A stretch of DNA of 64,000 nt from Clostridiales bacterium (GTDB lineage: Bacteria > Bacillota > Clostridia > Oscillospirales > Acutalibacteraceae): assembly GCA_022799115.1 (NCBI GenBank), contig JAAWNT010000001.1, forward strand, positions 146,865 to 210,864. Reading direction: 5' to 3'. The notes beneath the pieces are model-generated. The model had not been told where the DNA came from. It did not search any database and worked only from the letters and a program-made list of their open reading frames with translations. Position numbers and translations under genes: made by a program. The first letter of the stretch is position 1; each line of letters opens with the position of its first letter. Below are positions 61,963 through 64,000 of this stretch, piece after piece.

Positions 61963-63339
61963 TTACAGGGACGCAGCCACCACGGACTGACCCAGACGGC
62001 GGAACTTTTCGTCGGGCAGATTGATCTCCAGCTTGCCGGTGAGCTGGGGATACTCCTCCTCCAGCACACGGGTGGCGGTTGCAAGCAGCACGTCGCCGCC
62101 CTTGCCGGACATCACGCGGCCCAGCAGAAGGATGTGGCGGATATCATAGAACTTGCTGTAATAGGCGATGGCATGAGCCAGATAGCAGCCGATGGTTTCA
62201 TAAACCGGCACTGCACGGGCGTCCCCGTCGTTCATCAGACCCTGGACAATTTTGAGTTTCTCCGCCGGGGTGGCATCCTCGGGCAGCTCAATGCCGGAGA
62301 GAGGAGCCAGACGGTTGACCGCGTCCTGAGAGAAATACTTGCAGCCCACGCCCTTGTCGCCGGACCACTCGTCCCAGGCCTTGTCGTCCCCAATATCCAC
62401 CGGGGCGAAGGCCAGCTCGTTGAGCCAGCCGGTGATATTGCCGTCCTTATTGACATAACCTACCGCCTCGCTGGTACCCATGGCGATGCCCAGCACATTG
62501 TTGTCTCCCAGGGTGATGGCGCCCGCCAAAGCAGTGACGTCGCCGTCGTTGACCACGTTGACCGGCACGTCGCCAATCTCCTTGGCCGCGTTGATGTAGA
62601 TATTTTTCACCTTGGCGTCGAATTGGTCCTTGGGAACCTTAATAAACAAAGAGGCCACCATAGCGCGGTTATCCACATACACGCCGGCCGAGCTGATTCC
62701 GATGGCGTCCACCCGGGGCATTTTGGAAGCCGCGGTTTTAAACGCGGTAACGATCTCATTGTAATGGTATTCGGGATCCGCAGTCACCTTGGGATGCCAT
62801 ACCACCTCTTCACTGAACACAGGTTCTCCGTCGATGACGGCAGACACCTTGCGGTCGCTTCCGCCCGCGTCAAAACCGATGCGGCAGCCGGTGTTGTTGC
62901 CGCCGATCTGCTTGGGACTCTGTTTCTCCTGGGGAGCCTCCTCCAAAGGAAGGACGACCACCTCAAAGGGCTTTTCGTATACCGACTCCATGAAGTCGGC
63001 GTCAAAATCGCGCTCTCCGCCCAAACGGTAAATTTCCTTGACGGCGTTCCCAATGTCGTCGTTGCCGCACACATAGATTTTGTATCCACCGGCGGCCCAC
63101 AGCATCATCTTGACGGTGCGCTCAATATACAGAATATCGGCGTCCCTCATCTCAGGGGTACCGTGTATCTTTGTTTCCAAACGGGTAATCTGTCCGTTTT
63201 CCCTTTCCAAAGCTAAAATCACAGGCTGCCCGTTTGCGGCGGACTGTTCAAAAGCGGTGGAAAAAGCGTACATAGGAATGAACTTGGGGTCCAGAACCGG
63301 CTGATTTTTGATGGCTACTTCGATTCCTTTGACATTCAT
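61963..63339 (-). CDS. ROK-family protein with long N-terminal extension
   Basis: A 458-residue protein. Residues from about 152 on form a ROK/ASKHA ATPase-fold domain: phosphate 1 motif RIGFDAGGSDRKVSAVIDG, AIGISSAGVYVDN, the VNVVNDGDVTALAGA segment with the catalytic Asp, and GIAMGTSEAVG. The first 150 residues are not part of usual sugar kinases (about 300-320 residues), and I do not recognise them. The zinc-binding Cys cluster typical of ROK repressors was not seen, and there is no DNA-binding helix-turn-helix. It is likely a sugar kinase with unknown substrate. It has a strong promoter and an AGGAGG site. Confidence 0.82.
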   Translation of the reverse strand: MNVKGIEVAIKNQPVLDPKFIPMYAFSTAFEQSAANGQPVILALERENGQITRLETKIHGTPEMRDADILYIERTVKMMLWAAGGYKIYVCGNDDIGNAVKEIYRLGGERDFDADFMESVYEKPFEVVVLPLEEAPQEKQSPKQIGGNNTGCRIGFDAGGSDRKVSAVIDGEPVFSEEVVWHPKVTADPEYHYNEIVTAFKTAASKMPRVDAIGISSAGVYVDNRAMVASLFIKVPKDQFDAKVKNIYINAAKEIGDVPVNVVNDGDVTALAGAITLGDNNVLGIAMGTSEAVGYVNKDGNITGWLNELAFAPVDIGDDKAWDEWSGDKGVGCKYFSQDAVNRLAPLSGIELPEDATPAEKLKIVQGLMNDGDARAVPVYETIGCYLAHAIAYYSKFYDIRHILLLGRVMSGKGGDVLLATATRVLEEEYPQLTGKLEINLPDEKFRRLGQSVVAASL

Positions 63340-63412
63340 GTTTCTTGCCTCCTGTATTTTCGCGGAATCACGCAGGGATTACAGCGCATAACTCCCAATT
63401 TAACTTGCCTTC

Positions 63413-63441
63413 ATTGTACAAAAATCAGACGATAATGTCAA
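63413..63441 (-). promoter_or_regulatory. Promoter of the ROK gene
   Basis: On the minus strand TTGACA (63436-63441), 17-bp spacer, TACAAT (63413-63418). Confidence 0.88.
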
Positions 63442-63485
63442 TTGAAAAAGGGGTTTTGTTTTCTTTTTCAAAAAGAGAATACGGT

Positions 63486-63740
63486 TTATTTTGGGGAAGG
63501 AAGTTCTCTCTTGTTCTGCTGTCTTTCCAAGTACACCAGCTTATAGAGCATGAACGTTCCCAAGTGATAGGCGCCCGCGCGGAGGAGACGTTTCCACATC
63601 TCCTCCATTTCCTCCATCGTGGCGGAGGTAAACCCTAATAGAGCGTTTGTCTCTTCATAGTGGGAGACTAGTTCCAAAACGGCGGGTTGGTGCTCATAGG
63701 AGAGAGACTCAAACGTTTTGATTAAATAATCTTTGTCCAT
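63486..63740 (-). CDS. Small unknown protein
   Basis: An 84-residue, mostly helical protein with an acidic middle (TMEEMEEMWKRLL) and a Tyr/Leu-rich C-terminal part; no membrane segment or family is recognised. The start has AGAGG at good spacing and its own promoter inside a palindrome, which supports it being real. It lies 45 bp before the ROK promoter on the same strand. Confidence 0.65.
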   Translation of the reverse strand: MDKDYLIKTFESLSYEHQPAVLELVSHYEETNALLGFTSATMEEMEEMWKRLLRAGAYHLGTFMLYKLVYLERQQNKRELPSPK

Positions 63741-63752
63741 AAAAAGGCCTCT

Positions 63753-63796
63753 GATAATCTTTTAAAGATTATCATAAAATTTTTTCTTGTTTGTAA
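63753..63796 (-). promoter_or_regulatory. Promoter with overlapping palindromic operator
   Basis: On the minus strand TTACAA (63791-63796), 17-bp spacer, GATAAT (63768-63773). The -10 box forms one arm of a perfect palindrome GATAATCTTT-T-AAAGATTATC (63753-63773), whose centre falls at the predicted transcription start. This is the usual geometry of a repressor operator. The factor is unknown. Confidence 0.6.
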
Positions 63797-63910
63797 CGTA
63801 TGGATTCCATGGTGGAAATTTCTTTTTATGGTCGGTTCTTTTTGTCGGTTTCCCAACTTGTTGCTTTACCATAGATCCCTATGCTCTATTGTACCCGCTC
63901 ATGCCGCGGG

Positions 63911-63990
63911 GGCACGTCCTTTCTTGCTCGTACAAGAAAGGACGCAAAGAATACGCCAAAGGGAGGGATTCCCCCTTTGGAATCCTCCCA
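63911..63990. repeat. Two adjacent hairpins at the right edge
   Basis: GTCCTTTCTTG / CAAGAAAGGAC (63916-63943) is followed by CCAAAGGGAGG / CCCCCTTTGG (63956-63980). The second can also fold as GGGAGGGATT / AATCCTCCC (63961-63989), so two exclusive pairings exist. No T-tract follows within the window. It looks like an intergenic repetitive element or the start of a structured RNA cut by the window edge. Confidence 0.45.
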
Positions 63991-64000
63991 AGGTCGCTGC

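Overview
The window reads as chromosome of an endospore-forming member of the Clostridia, most likely from the Oscillospirales (Ruminococcaceae or Acutalibacteraceae type). This is inferred from gene content: a Firmicutes-type 6S RNA, a T-box leader, a spore photoproduct lyase, DUF951 and DUF1292 proteins, VanY-type peptidases, pyruvate kinase with a C-terminal PEP-utilizer domain, and moderately GC-rich genes separated by AT-rich spacers. Promoters of the TTGACA-17-TATAAT type and hairpin/T-tract terminators are easy to see and delimit most transcription units. No tRNA, rRNA, CRISPR array, intact transposon or prophage was seen.

Layout. 1-5.0 kb (mostly minus strand): dnaG (cut by the window edge), an HD-domain dGTPase-like gene, yigZ, rpmE, and a VanY-fold protein that has lost its zinc ligands. 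5.1-14.9 kb: pyk; a minus-strand run of M18 aminopeptidase, lytic transglycosylase, coaE, ywlC, prfA and a DUF951 gene; then birA and an MFS transporter. 14.9-16.3 kb is a poorly coding, AT-rich stretch with a recurring TGAGTCC motif. 16.3-31.5 kb: a DUF1292 gene, 6S RNA, two half-size TSUP permeases, gpsA, a membrane-anchored unknown, a beta-helix acyltransferase, a pyridoxamine-kinase-like gene, pyrB-pyrI behind a very short leader ORF, spore photoproduct lyase, an intact VanY carboxypeptidase, a two-component system with a coupled membrane protein, a HAD phosphatase and ybaK.

31.5-48.1 kb is one large minus-strand cell-surface polysaccharide locus. A polyprenyl-phosphate sugar transferase and two GT2 enzymes lead it. 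The dTDP-L-rhamnose genes rfbA, rfbD, rfbB and rfbC follow, then an ABC exporter pair (Wzm/Wzt type), a tandem-domain GT2, a DUF2142 membrane protein, LicD, a Wzx-like flippase and a GT4. The genes suggest a rhamnose-containing glycan that is started on undecaprenyl phosphate, exported, and decorated by LicD. The LicD/DUF2142 segment is visibly more AT-rich than its neighbours.

48.3-64 kb: rlmA, a membrane-anchored MutS homologue, a tryptophan T-box controlling a solitary TrpB2, a fused homocysteine methyltransferase/MTHFR, an aldo/keto reductase, a GH13 enzyme fused to DUF1653, a rhomboid-fold protein without the protease motif, cysteine synthase, a CmpB-type membrane protein, a ROK-family protein with a long N-terminal extension, and a small gene whose promoter lies in a perfect palindrome.

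No large undescribed system is obvious. The strongest oddities are the GH13-DUF1653 fusion, the inactive/active VanY pair, the pyrB leader ORF, the hairpin cluster between rfbA and rfbD, and the 15-16 kb repeat region.
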